A stretch of 32,930 nucleotides of DNA from Phycisphaerae bacterium (GCA_012719955.1 JAAXZI010000061.1:1-32930), one strand, 5' to 3'. Counted from the first letter of the stretch, positions 8,300 to 16,812 are shown. Program-made: numbers and translations. Notes: generated by a model not told the origin, from the sequence alone.

Positions 8300-8344
8300 T
8301 GTTGTTGACAGATCGCTTGCGTTTATAATAACACGTCAACAACA
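8300..8344 (+). promoter_or_regulatory. Candidate promoter framed by a perfect 10-base inverted repeat
   Basis: TGTTGTTGAC (8300-8309) and its exact complement GTCAACAACA (8335-8344) stand 35 bases apart centre to centre. Between and overlapping them are a TTGACA (8305-8310) and a perfect TATAAT (8324-8329). The 13-base gap between these hexamers is too short; TTGTTG (8302-8307) with a 16-base gap is the alternative -35. The arrangement suggests an operator for the membrane-protein gene starting at 8410. The divergent gene starts at 8158 and could share the region. Confidence 0.45.
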
Positions 8345-8409
8345 GGGGTAATCCGGCGAGGCGTGGTCGCCGGGAAGAGGGTCGGATGATGGACATGGAG
8401 GATTCAGCA

Positions 8410-10137
8410 ATGCCGGAGCAGCCCGCCGAATTACAGCGGATTAATTGGGCCGCTTGCTTTCCGTTTATTCAGCTTTTCCGCACCTTTAAGATGGCCTTGC
8501 ATCCCGGCAAACTGGGGCTGGCCCTGGCCGCCCTGTTGTCGATCGGGCTTCTGGGCTGGCTGCTGGACCGGCTCTGGCCGGTCAGACATCAGCCGGTTAC
8601 GGATGAGGTACATGCTTTCTGGCGCACGCCCGACATTGACGCCTGGCGGAACCAGAGGCTCGATGCGCTTCCCGATGTGGTGAGGGCCGCCTATCAGCAG
8701 GAAGGCTTTACGCTGCCCGAGGCGGTCGCAAACGACCTGAAGGGCCGGGACAGGGTGGCCGGCGCCTACCGCCGGGCCATGGATGACTTCAGGAAACAGG
8801 GTTACGACAAGCTGTGGAAGTTGAAGCCCGAGGAGCGCGCGGCCGCGGCTGCCCGGCTCAATACCACGTATCGCCAGCTTGAGCGTTTCCGGCACCGCGG
8901 CGTCTTTACGGCCTTCCTGTCCTATGAGACCTCCGCCGTCCGGCAGTTCATCGATTCCATTGCCACCTTGAATCTCACCGGGCGTACGCGTGAAGTCTTG
9001 AACGCCCGCCATGGAGCGGGCTTTGCGGCCTTCCCCCTCGGCGATGGTCCCCTCGGTCTGACGGCAGACCCGACGCGGCTTCCTGGCCCGGACATCGCGG
9101 TTTCGCAGTCGGAAACCGGGATCGGCGCTCTGGGCAGCCTGATCCTGATGGCGCGCGGTGTGCAGTGGCTCGTTCTCGAACATCCCTGGTTCTCTCTCCT
9201 GTTCCTGCTGGGCAAGTTGGCTATTCTGTCTTTCTTCGGCGGGGCCATCTGCCGCATGGCCGCTTTGAACTTCGCCCGCGATGAGCGCATCCCCCTGCGC
9301 TCGGCCCTGACTTTTGCCGCCCGCAAGTACGTTGGTTTCTTCACCGCGCCGTTGCTGCCGATCGGCCTGATTCTGGGGTTGGGCGTGGTGCTCGCCCTGG
9401 GCGGATTGATTGGAAGTATCCCCTTTGGCGGCGGCACACTGGCCGGTCTGTTGCTCTTCCTTTCCCTGCTGGCCGGCCTCATCATGGCCCTCGTGCTGAT
9501 CGGTTTGCTGGCCGGCGGAAGCCTCATGTGGCCGACCATCGCGGTGGAAAGCTCCGACAGCTTCGACGCCATGTCGCGAAGCTACAGCTACGTCTATTCC
9601 CGCCCCTGGCGGGCGGCCTTCTACGCGCTGGTGGCGGCCGTCTATGGCGCCATCTGTTACCTGTTCCTCCGCTTCTTCGTGTGGCTGGTGTTCCGCCTGG
9701 CCCGTGCTTTCCTGGGTATCGGCATGGCCTTCACCGACCGCCCCGGCACCGGCGCTCCCGGCGCCCGCCGAATCGACGCCCTCTGGCCCATGCCCTCCTT
9801 TGACGATCTCCTGCGCTCGCGGCCTCCGTTCGCGGCAGTCAATTGGGACGATACCGTGGGCTACTGGCTGAGCATGCTCTGGCTCGGCCTGACCGTGCTG
9901 TTGCTTTGCTCGTTCCTGGTCAGCTTTTATCTCTCCGCTTCGACTATCATTTATTACCTGCTCCGGCGCGAGGTGGATGCCACCGACCTGGAGGACGTCT
10001 ACAGCGAGGATATTGAAGAGGAGGAGCCGGCGCGGACCACGACGCCCGCTGCCCCCGCCCCGGCCGGTGAATCGACTCCCGCGTCCGGACCGGAGACGCC
10101 GCCCCCGCAGGCCGGCGAGTCTCCGACCCGCGCGTAG
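8410..10137 (+). CDS. Polytopic membrane protein of unknown function
   Basis: A 575-residue protein from the ATG at 8410, chosen because GGAGG lies eight bases upstream; an in-frame ATG at 8386 would add eight residues. Hydrophobic segments lie near residues 36-57, 260-280, 306-336, 343-371, 403-430 and 485-518. The first is followed by an outside or soluble region of about 200 residues with helical, charged sequence. The C-terminus after the last membrane segment is acidic (ATDLEDVYSEDIEEEE) and then rich in Pro and Ala. The region AGGSLMWPTIAVESSDSFDAMSRSYSYV between two membrane segments looks conserved, like the cytoplasmic loop of YciC/DUF975-type integral membrane proteins, but I cannot place the family firmly. 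No neighbour indicates function. Confidence 0.7.
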   Translation: MPEQPAELQRINWAACFPFIQLFRTFKMALHPGKLGLALAALLSIGLLGWLLDRLWPVRHQPVTDEVHAFWRTPDIDAWRNQRLDALPDVVRAAYQQEGFTLPEAVANDLKGRDRVAGAYRRAMDDFRKQGYDKLWKLKPEERAAAAARLNTTYRQLERFRHRGVFTAFLSYETSAVRQFIDSIATLNLTGRTREVLNARHGAGFAAFPLGDGPLGLTADPTRLPGPDIAVSQSETGIGALGSLILMARGVQWLVLEHPWFSLLFLLGKLAILSFFGGAICRMAALNFARDERIPLRSALTFAARKYVGFFTAPLLPIGLILGLGVVLALGGLIGSIPFGGGTLAGLLLFLSLLAGLIMALVLIGLLAGGSLMWPTIAVESSDSFDAMSRSYSYVYSRPWRAAFYALVAAVYGAICYLFLRFFVWLVFRLARAFLGIGMAFTDRPGTGAPGARRIDALWPMPSFDDLLRSRPPFAAVNWDDTVGYWLSMLWLGLTVLLLCSFLVSFYLSASTIIYYLLRREVDATDLEDVYSEDIEEEEPARTTTPAAPAPAGESTPASGPETPPPQAGESPTRA

Positions 10138-10237
10138 CGGACATGACGAATTGGCCTTGGTGTTCTGAAACCGGGCTTGTGATTTCGAGACCCGGCGCGT
10201 GTGCGCAGGCAAGACAGCCGGGAGTACGATTGGTGGG

Positions 10238-10260
10238 CCACGGCACTTGAGCCGTGTGGG
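10238..10260. repeat. CCACGG-CTTGAGCCGTG palindromic repeat, copy 1
   Basis: CCACGGCACTTGAGCCGTGT is an imperfect palindrome matching 25438-25457 (CCACGGCTCTTGAGCCGTGT) in all but one position. It lies between the membrane-protein gene and the next operon. About 35 bases on, CCACACGGTGTGG (10295-10307) forms a further small palindrome. Confidence 0.65.
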
Positions 10261-10365
10261 GGTGACTTCGGACATGGGGAACTGCGCAGAAGGAGTGACC
10301 CACACGGTGTGGCGGCAGGCCCTAAAGTCTGTCGCAGAATCTGGTATGGTCATATAGAATGAAGG

Positions 10366-10391
10366 CAGCCGGCCCGGGCCGGCTGTTTTTT
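10366..10391 (+). terminator. Perfect 20-base palindrome followed by six T
   Basis: CAGCCGGCCCGGGCCGGCTG is a perfect palindrome (10366-10385) followed directly by TTTTTT, with outer bases GAAGG and CCTTC able to extend the stem. It is a textbook intrinsic terminator shape on the plus strand. It stands 230 bases after the membrane-protein stop but only 23 bases before the ATG of the next gene, so it could instead act as an attenuator in that gene's leader. Confidence 0.7.
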
Positions 10392-10414
10392 ACCTTCTGC
10401 CAGGGAAGGCGAGT

Positions 10415-11026
10415 ATGGCAACTGAATGGGAATTAGCCCGAGCCACCGGTCGATGTGCCCTGACCGGACGGACCTTTGAGGAGGGCGAGGCATATTACGC
10501 TGTTCTGTTCGATACCCCTGCCGGGCTGGAGCGCCGTGACTACAGTCTGGATGCCTGGACCGGACCTCCGGAAGGGGCCTTCTGCCACTGGCGCGGCCGA
10601 GTCCCCGTGCGTGAGAAAAAATCGGCCGCCCTGGAAATCGACCAGCAGATGCTGACGCAGCTCTTCGTGGGCCTGGAGGACGAACAGTCTGAGTCCAGGC
10701 AGCAGTTCCGGTTTGTTCTGGCCTTGCTGCTGATGCGCAAGCGCGTGCTGCGCTTCGAGCAGGCCATCCGCAAAGGAGAGCAGGAGTACTGGCAGATGCG
10801 CCTCCTCTCCGACAAGAGCCTGCACCAGGTGCTTAACCCACGGCTCGACGACCAGCAGGTATCCCGGCTCAGCGCCCAGTTGACGGCCCTGCTCAGCGGC
10901 GAGATCGAGGCTATCGAGATCCTTAACGATGCGGGGGATTCTGAAACCCTTTCGGGAGAAGAACATGTTCAAACCTTATCTGATGCTTCGCACGTTCAAG
11001 ATCAGCCTGCCCCCGGGGCTCTCTAG
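10415..11026 (+). CDS. Conserved-looking cytosolic protein of unknown function
   Basis: A 203-residue protein without signal peptide or membrane segment. The ATG at 10415 follows GGGAAGG. The N-terminal 70 residues have a distinctive pattern, RCALTGRTFEEGEAYYAVL, then RRDYSLDAW and FCHWRGRVPV, with two Cys that might belong to a small fold; I believe this region recurs as a hypothetical protein in planctomycetes but cannot name a family. The middle (residues about 70-165) is helical and charged, with LLLMRKRVLRFE, and ends with a predicted coiled or helical DDQQVSRLSAQLTALLSGEIE. The last 40 residues are variable. Its 3' end overlaps the lipoprotein gene by 62 bases in another frame, which indicates translational coupling. 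Confidence 0.75.
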   Translation: MATEWELARATGRCALTGRTFEEGEAYYAVLFDTPAGLERRDYSLDAWTGPPEGAFCHWRGRVPVREKKSAALEIDQQMLTQLFVGLEDEQSESRQQFRFVLALLLMRKRVLRFEQAIRKGEQEYWQMRLLSDKSLHQVLNPRLDDQQVSRLSAQLTALLSGEIEAIEILNDAGDSETLSGEEHVQTLSDASHVQDQPAPGAL

Positions 11027-12008
11027 TGCCCTTTCCGGTTTTGCGGTGTCGCGAACTGCCGCGTGTGAACGGCCGGCCCCCGGCATTCGCCTGCTCGCCC
11101 TCGTCTCTCTGGGGCTGGCCTGGGTCGGCCTGGCCGGCTGCGGGTTCGGCCGGGGTTTCGCCACCGGCGAAAGCGGCGCGGTCGAGCCGGAAGAATCCCT
11201 CGAGGTGGTCATCGGCCGGGTCAACGAAAACAGTGCCCGGGTCGATTTCATCCTGCGCGGTGTCGGCAAGGCCGATGGGAAGTATCTCCGCGCCGACGGT
11301 AAGCTGGAGCCCTTCCACCAGGACGCCAAGCTGCTCTTCCGGAGGCCCCGCGACCTGTACCTGGAACTGGAGCATTCGCTGGGCGAGGACATCATGCAGA
11401 TCGGCTCCAACAGCCGGGAATTCTGGGTCTGGAAAAAGGTCCAGAAAGACCGTTACTGGTGGGGTGAGCATGACCAGTTGGATCCCCACGAATACGCCGA
11501 TCTGCCCGTCCGCCCGGATCAGCTCGTGGATATCATCGGCCTGGGCAACCTGCCCACCAGCGTCGATCCCAAGACCGGGCCGCTGTTCGAAGTGCTGCCT
11601 GATCGCTACCAGCTTACGTTCCTTGATTCGAACGGCAGCGGATCGCCTTATCCAGTCAAGCGCGTCATGATCGACCGCCGTTCGCCATACCTGGTTCGCG
11701 AGGTGCTCTATCTCTCTCCCACCGGCCGGCAACACACCGTTGCCCGCCTGAGCAACTACGGCTACGCGCGGGGAACCTCCGCCCAGGTACCGTATCGGAT
11801 CCGGATCGAATGGCCGTCCCGGGGCGAGATTCTTGAACTGGACTTCTCCAGGTTGGAACGTCACGAGGGCCGGAATGTCAACAGGTACTTCACATCTCCG
11901 CGCCAACGCGGGCTGAGAGTCGGCGAGGAGATCCGTGTGGACCGCAAGCCCGCTCCGACCGCCGCCGTCCAACCTGATCTCCCAGTTCACGCGACGGTTT
12001 CGCAATGA
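10965..12008 (+). CDS. Lipoprotein with probable LolA/LolB-like fold
   Basis: A 347-residue protein. The start at 10965 is chosen because GGGAG lies six bases upstream; an in-frame ATG at 10929 has no ribosome site. The lipobox LAGC gives lipidated Cys at residue 59, so the leader is unusually long. The true start may be a later codon, such as the GTG that opens VSRTAACERPAPG. The mature part begins with a helix-like VIGRVNENSARVDF and continues through alternating strands (DAKLLFRRPRDLYLELEH, MQIGSNSREFWVWKK). This resembles the LolA/LolB lipoprotein-carrier half-barrel, an inference from pattern only. It is the second gene of an overlapping trio; its TGA overlaps the ATG of the RDD gene (ATGA). 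An envelope role is likely. Confidence 0.75.
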   Translation: MFKPYLMLRTFKISLPPGLSSALSGFAVSRTAACERPAPGIRLLALVSLGLAWVGLAGCGFGRGFATGESGAVEPEESLEVVIGRVNENSARVDFILRGVGKADGKYLRADGKLEPFHQDAKLLFRRPRDLYLELEHSLGEDIMQIGSNSREFWVWKKVQKDRYWWGEHDQLDPHEYADLPVRPDQLVDIIGLGNLPTSVDPKTGPLFEVLPDRYQLTFLDSNGSGSPYPVKRVMIDRRSPYLVREVLYLSPTGRQHTVARLSNYGYARGTSAQVPYRIRIEWPSRGEILELDFSRLERHEGRNVNRYFTSPRQRGLRVGEEIRVDRKPAPTAAVQPDLPVHATVSQ

Positions 12009-13813
12009 ATGATTTTTCGTGCCCGAACAGTCTGCAGCCCGATATGCCGATGGTATCCAGCGCCTCCCTCGCTGCTGCCCGCCGTGGGAGGCCTCGCTTT
12101 CTTCTTCCAGGCGGAGCAGTGAGCATCCGTTTTCTCCTGGCCTGCGCCTGTGCCCTCCTGCCGGCAACCGCCCGCCTGGAGGCTGAATCGACTGCGCCCG
12201 CACGAACCTTCGCCCTGACCGGCAACGACCACCTGCTCTGGATCATCTCCGAAAAGTGGGACAGCGATCAGGAGGCCTTCCTCAACTGGATCACCTGGAT
12301 GGACCCGGTCTCGATGGCCCTCCGGCAACTGCCCGTAGATCCCCAGTACGGCCAGCTTCAGGCCCTCGCCGCGTGGGAGGATTCGCTGCATCTGTTCGTC
12401 AAGATCGAACGTCCTGGTTTGACCACGACCGGCCACTTCGCCTACAGCCGATCAACACGTCCGCAAAGAGAACGGCGCTTACCTGATGACGCCTTGCCTC
12501 TGGCCATTGCCGGCGGCTCGGCGGAACTGCCCGGTCTTTGGGCCCTGGTGGATGGTCTCACCGCCGAAGCGGTTCGCGTCGAATGGGAGGAGCATCAGCG
12601 TTCGCTGGCAACCCAGCCGGTTACCGAGCCGACCTCCGCAGCCGAGGACCGACCGGCCCGTGAACCCGCCATCACCGCCCGTCCGCCCGAGCCGACCGCG
12701 GACGGGTTCTTCCTGGTTGCTTACGACGGCGTTCGCTGGCGTCCGGGGTTCGCAGCTCCGCCCAATGCCGGTCACATCGCCCGAGCCTGGCTGGCCGTCT
12801 CCGGCGGGCGATGCCATCTCTTCTGGCAGAATGCTGCGGGGGAGCTGACGGTTCAATACGCCAGCCGGGAAGCCGAAACCTGGACCAACGGGCCGCCCCT
12901 GCGTTTTTCGAGGCCGATCGCCCAGGCCACTGCCGGACTGCTGAACAAGCAGCTTACCTTCGCCGCTCTGCTCGAAGACGAGAGCCATGACGGCCTGCGC
13001 TGCGAGCCGCGCGTGCTGATGCCCGATGGACAGGCCTGGATCGAACGCCCGCCGTTGCTGGCACCTGACGGTGAGGCCATTCTGATCCTGCCCAAGGATG
13101 CAATGATTGCAGGTTTCGGCGACAAGTTGGCCGTGCTGCGCCCCGGCGAGCCGGACCCTCAGGTCGGGCTGTGGTCGCCTGCCGACGGGCGGGTCCTGCT
13201 GCCCTTCGCCCCCGTGCCGTTCCGCACGAGCTCGTCGGATGCAACCGGTGACCGAATCCAGGAGGTGGCCTACCTGCTGGCGGTGATCGGCATCGTGCTG
13301 TTGGTCTATTGGCGCCGCCGGGACACCATCAGTTTCCCCGTGGTTCTGCCCCCGGGCACGATGGCGGCGGACTTCGGCCGGCGCGGCCTGGCCGCCCTCA
13401 TCGATATGCTGCCGGCCGCGGTCATCGTCTACCTGGTTTGGCGGCAGGCCCTGTCGGATTATTTCGCCGCCTGGGAGGAAGCGATTCAGACCCAGCAGAC
13501 GGCGGGGCCCAACTGGTGGAATCTTGGCGTGGCCTGGATAACCTTCGCATCCCTCTACACCGGCTGGTGCCTGGCTTTCGAGCTGTTCATGGCCACGACG
13601 CCCGGCAAGCGGTTGTTGGGTTGCCAGGTTGTGTCCGAATCCGCCCGCCCGGCCGCCACCTGGCAGATCGTCGTCCGTAACGCCTTGCGATTTCTCGAAT
13701 TATTCCCACCCCTGCGGATATGGCCGTTCGTGCTGGTGGTCCTCATGACCCGCAACCACCAGCGCGTCGGCGACCTGCTGGCGCGAACGCTCGTCATCCA
13801 GCGGATTCACTGA
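12005..13813 (+). CDS. Membrane protein with C-terminal RDD domain and large N-terminal exported domain
   Basis: A 602-residue protein. The ATG at 12005 overlaps the preceding stop (ATGA). A signal or anchor segment is found near residues 40-58 (IRFLLACACALLPATA). A beta-rich, propeller-like region follows (repeats of the type HLLWIISEK, LHLFVKIE, CHLFWQNAAGEL), with a Pro/Glu/Thr-rich linker at about residues 200-235. After one membrane segment (YLLAVIGIVLLVYW), an RDD domain begins near residue 454: ADFGRRGLAALIDMLPA, then TPGKRLLG and NHQRVGDLLARTLVI. RDD proteins are small polytopic membrane proteins of poorly known function, some linked to ion transport. Coupling to a sensor-like exported domain and to a lipoprotein gene suggests an envelope-stress or transport role; this is inference. 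Confidence 0.8.
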   Translation: MNDFSCPNSLQPDMPMVSSASLAAARRGRPRFLLPGGAVSIRFLLACACALLPATARLEAESTAPARTFALTGNDHLLWIISEKWDSDQEAFLNWITWMDPVSMALRQLPVDPQYGQLQALAAWEDSLHLFVKIERPGLTTTGHFAYSRSTRPQRERRLPDDALPLAIAGGSAELPGLWALVDGLTAEAVRVEWEEHQRSLATQPVTEPTSAAEDRPAREPAITARPPEPTADGFFLVAYDGVRWRPGFAAPPNAGHIARAWLAVSGGRCHLFWQNAAGELTVQYASREAETWTNGPPLRFSRPIAQATAGLLNKQLTFAALLEDESHDGLRCEPRVLMPDGQAWIERPPLLAPDGEAILILPKDAMIAGFGDKLAVLRPGEPDPQVGLWSPADGRVLLPFAPVPFRTSSSDATGDRIQEVAYLLAVIGIVLLVYWRRRDTISFPVVLPPGTMAADFGRRGLAALIDMLPAAVIVYLVWRQALSDYFAAWEEAIQTQQTAGPNWWNLGVAWITFASLYTGWCLAFELFMATTPGKRLLGCQVVSESARPAATWQIVVRNALRFLELFPPLRIWPFVLVVLMTRNHQRVGDLLARTLVIQRIH

Positions 13814-14036
13814 GAGCCGGTCCCCGAAAGGTGTGTGCCATCGCTGCGGAGCAGTGCCGAACCGCCACCGCCGCCTCCGTGCCCATGAACGGCCCGCCCA
13901 AGGCTGACTGGTGACCGGCTTGTGGGACAGACGCCGGGCACGGGCCTGTTTCACCGCGTTCCTCCAGACCCTATTAAAACAGAGCGCAAGCCCTCTTGAG
14001 GCCGCTTTGCCGTTCTGCCCGCGGCCGATGAGCCGT

Positions 14037-14065
14037 TTGACAGTCCGGTGGCGGGGCGGTAGGTT
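14037..14065 (+). promoter_or_regulatory. Candidate promoter of the FlgI-like gene
   Basis: A perfect TTGACA (14037-14042) is followed after 17 bases by TAGGTT (14060-14065), a weak -10. Transcription would begin near 14072, five bases before the ATG at 14077. This leaves no room for a ribosome site there and suggests either a leaderless message or a later translation start. The 263-base gap before it holds nothing else that I recognise. Confidence 0.35.
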
Positions 14066-14076
14066 TAGTCTTCGCT

Positions 14077-15963
14077 ATGGGGACAATGCTTTCCTGCCAA
14101 TATCGGTTTGGGATCCGGCCGCTTCTAACAGCTTCTAGTGAGTCCCGACTCACCCGGACGGCACGCTCGCGTTTGTGCCGACGCGGTGCTGCGCTGGCTC
14201 TGCTGGGGGCGCTCGTGGTGCTCCCGGGTTGCGCGAACTGGGGCAAAGCGAAAGCGCCCATCGCGCCCCGGCCGCAGGGTACCATGAGTGACTTGAGCGG
14301 GTTTGTGAAGATGCACTCCTCGGCGGCCATCGAGGGGACGATCGGCTCCGTCTCCTACCTGCAGGGCAATCGGCTCATGCGCGTGCGCGGGTACGGGCTG
14401 GTGGTGGGGCTCCAGGGCCGGGGCAGCAGGACCAGTCTCCCCGCCGTTCGGGAGTATCTGATTCGTGAGATCCGGCGAGCGCGGATGAATGCGCTGCACG
14501 TCGAGCACTCGAAGACGCCCGAGGAGCTGGTTGACGATCCCGGTTCGGCCGTGGTGGAGGTGATGGGCGAGATACCGGCGGCGGCCAGCAAGGGGCAGAC
14601 CTTTGACGTGTACGTCAGCGCCGCCTCGTTCGATCCGGACACCGAGTCCATCGCCGGTGGCTACCTGCTGCTTTGCGACCTGAAGATGTTCCGCGAAGTA
14701 TCGCCGCAGGAGATCATCGAGGGGCGTACCCTGGCCAAGGCTCGGGGGCCCATCTTCTCCAATCCGTTCCAGGGGACGGACCAGAGCGCGGCGGGGGGCA
14801 ACCCGCGGGAGGGACGCGTCCTGGCCGGAGGCGTGGTGCTGGCGGATCGCGAGTTGAGCCTTGTCACTGTGAATGAGTCCTACGCGACCATCCGGCAGAT
14901 CGAGAATGCCATCAACCAGACCTTCATCTGCAAACCCAAAGCGGCCACGGGCATGTCGCACAACACCGTCAAGCTGAAGATTCCGCCGGAATTTCGTGGC
15001 CGCGAGCGGCGTTTCCTGGAACTGGTCATGCACCTGCCCCTGGTTTCGTCGGCGGCGGCACGGGAAGCGCGGGTCAAGCAGTTGATCGCGGAGATAGTCC
15101 GGCCGGATGCGCCCATGGAGGATGTGTCTCTGTCTCTGGAAGCGATGGGCCCGACGGCCGTGGGGCAACTGCAGACCCTCTATACGCATCGCCGCCGCGA
15201 GGTGAACTATTACGCGGCGCGGGCGGGATTGCGGCTGGGCGATGCTCTGGCCCTGGAGGTGGTGGCCCGCCATGCCAGGGATGAGAAGAGTCCCTTCAGA
15301 GCCCAGGCCATTCGCGAGCTGGGCGAGGCGGACCAGTCTCCGGCGGTGCGCGAGTCAGGGGGGCGGGCTATGGCCCTGCGGGCCTCGGCCGTGCTCCGCG
15401 AACTGCTGATGTCCACCGATCCGCGCATTCAGATTCTGGCCTATGAGGCCCTGCGCAAGGTGGACCCGGACAGCGTTCACACCCGGCTGGTGGGGCAGTC
15501 GCCGGAGAATTTCATCCTGGATGTGGTGCCTTCCGACGGCCCCATGCTGATCTACGCCCGCCGGACGGGCACCCGGCGCGTGGCCATGATCGGCGGCGAC
15601 CGGCTGGTTCTGCAGCCGCCGTTCCTGTATTCCGAGCCGGGCAAGCCGCTCCTGGTCAGCGCCGTGCCGGATGATCGATTTATCTCCGTGCTCAAGAAGG
15701 ACCGGACTGGCCGGACGATTGTGGGGCCGCTTCGGGTCGGGCCGTCGCTGCCGCATTTCACGCATTTCCTGGGCAACGATCCGGAAGTGGATCTGGACGG
15801 CCAACTCCAGGGATTAGGGCTGGAATATTCTGTCGTGTTGGACGTGCTCTACCGGCTGTGCGAGAAGGGCGCGGTGGCGGCCAATTTTCGGTGGGAAGAG
15901 CCGGGGATCGAGGATCTGATCGGTCCGCTCAAGCCGCCAGGCCGGCCGGAGTCCGAGCTGTAG
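14077..15963 (+). CDS. FlgI-domain (P-ring-like) lipoprotein
   Basis: A 628-residue protein with a lipobox VLPGC (Cys at residue 52), hence a lipoprotein. Residues about 85-290 follow the flagellar P-ring protein FlgI in order: GSVSYLQGNRLMRVRGYGLV, VVGLQGRGSR, VVEVMGEIPAAASKGQTFDV, SAASFDPDTESIAGGYLLL, LAKARGPIFSNPF, GRVLAGGVVLADRELSL and the RQIENAIN motif before the strand-rich end. FlgI itself is shorter (about 350-370 residues), has no lipid anchor and lies in flagellar operons; no flagellar gene is seen here. The C-terminal 300 residues contain a helical HEAT-like stretch (ALEVVARHARDE, AQAIRELGEADQ) and a beta-rich end. The start is uncertain: ATG 14077 lacks a ribosome site and the first 30 codons contain a GTGAGTC-CC-GACTCAC inverted repeat (14138-14153). 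Function unknown; a ring- or pore-like envelope structure is possible. Confidence 0.75.
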   Translation: MGTMLSCQYRFGIRPLLTASSESRLTRTARSRLCRRGAALALLGALVVLPGCANWGKAKAPIAPRPQGTMSDLSGFVKMHSSAAIEGTIGSVSYLQGNRLMRVRGYGLVVGLQGRGSRTSLPAVREYLIREIRRARMNALHVEHSKTPEELVDDPGSAVVEVMGEIPAAASKGQTFDVYVSAASFDPDTESIAGGYLLLCDLKMFREVSPQEIIEGRTLAKARGPIFSNPFQGTDQSAAGGNPREGRVLAGGVVLADRELSLVTVNESYATIRQIENAINQTFICKPKAATGMSHNTVKLKIPPEFRGRERRFLELVMHLPLVSSAAAREARVKQLIAEIVRPDAPMEDVSLSLEAMGPTAVGQLQTLYTHRRREVNYYAARAGLRLGDALALEVVARHARDEKSPFRAQAIRELGEADQSPAVRESGGRAMALRASAVLRELLMSTDPRIQILAYEALRKVDPDSVHTRLVGQSPENFILDVVPSDGPMLIYARRTGTRRVAMIGGDRLVLQPPFLYSEPGKPLLVSAVPDDRFISVLKKDRTGRTIVGPLRVGPSLPHFTHFLGNDPEVDLDGQLQGLGLEYSVVLDVLYRLCEKGAVAANFRWEEPGIEDLIGPLKPPGRPESEL

Positions 15964-16010
15964 ACTGGCCACCAGGCAGCGCAGGCGCGGAGAACAAAGT
16001 GTGAGCGTTT

Positions 16011-16046
16011 GAGAGAGGGAGAGAAGGTCAAACCCGGCCCTCTCTC
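16011..16046. terminator. Hairpin between convergent genes
   Basis: GAGAGAGGG (16011-16019) pairs perfectly with CCCTCTCTC (16038-16046) across an 18-base loop, in the gap between the FlgI-like gene and the convergent amidotransferase gene. No clear T-run follows on either strand, so termination is inferred mainly from position. Confidence 0.35.
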
Positions 16047-16089
16047 CTTCGCTGCAACTTGCCTTTTCTCCATCCTGGCCCCGACGCCA

Positions 16090-16812
16090 TCAATGTCTGG
16101 CCGCGTTGACGAGAGCTGCGAATATCTTGCGTTGCAGCGGGTCGTCAGGCATGTCCTCCGGGTGCCACTGGATACCCAGGGCGAAGCGTCGACGCGGATC
16201 CTGAAGGGCTTCCACGATACCGTCCTCGGCCCATGCAGTGGGGACGAGATTGCTCCCAATACGATTGAGACATTGATGGTGTGAGCTGTTGACCGGCAGA
16301 GGATCGGTCTGGACGATGGAATGAATGAGGCTCCCCGGCGCCAGCCGAACGGAGTGGAAAGCGAAGTCTGCCCCGTCCCGGTGGGCGACGGGTGGAACCA
16401 GCTTCAAGTCGGGTACGTGCTGGTGCAACGTGCCGCCGCGAAAGACATTCCACTCCTGGATTCCCAGGCAAATGGCCAACAACGGCAGATCGTGCTTTTC
16501 GGCGAATTCGAGCACGAAGAAATCGGTGTGTTCCCGACGCGGCTCCATGCAGGTGGTGTTCGGATGAACCTCCTGGCCGTAACGGGCGGGTGAGATATCC
16601 GGCCCGCCGCTGAAGATCACGGCGTCCAGATTTTCCAGAATCGGCAGCAGGTCGGGCGGATGGCTCGCGGGTGGGATGAGCACCGGCAACCCGCCGGCCG
16701 CGAAGATGAGGTCGCAGAAGCGGGCATCGAGCGAGATTTCCGGAACTTTCAGGCCTCCCTCATGTGTCAGTTTGAGCTGGTAGCGACAGGTGATACCGAT
16801 TCGTGGGCGCAT
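16090..16812 (-). CDS. Class I glutamine amidotransferase, PuuD-like (peptidase C26)
   Basis: A 240-residue protein from the ATG at 16812 (MRPRIGITCRYQL). The only good ribosome site, AGGAGG, lies 12 bases upstream; upstream in-frame ATGs are worse placed. The fold is a class I amidotransferase of the gamma-glutamyl-GABA hydrolase group: IGIT at the start, FSGGPDISPARYG, nucleophile C115 in AICLGIQ, GGTLHQ, and the His-Glu pair H217 and E219 in GIQWHPED. The usual nucleophile motif is ICRG or ICLG, so the enzyme appears intact. The family hydrolyses gamma-glutamyl amides, as in putrescine breakdown; no other polyamine genes are nearby, so the substrate is open. It diverges from hemW with a 113-base shared upstream region. 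Confidence 0.85.
   Translation of the reverse strand: MRPRIGITCRYQLKLTHEGGLKVPEISLDARFCDLIFAAGGLPVLIPPASHPPDLLPILENLDAVIFSGGPDISPARYGQEVHPNTTCMEPRREHTDFFVLEFAEKHDLPLLAICLGIQEWNVFRGGTLHQHVPDLKLVPPVAHRDGADFAFHSVRLAPGSLIHSIVQTDPLPVNSSHHQCLNRIGSNLVPTAWAEDGIVEALQDPRRRFALGIQWHPEDMPDDPLQRKIFAALVNAARH

Noticed and set aside
14138..14153. GTGAGTC-CC-GACTCAC inverted repeat near the FlgI-like start
   Set aside because: It is within the tentative coding frame, and the exact start of that gene is unclear. It may be an operator, but the 7-base arms are too short to claim one.
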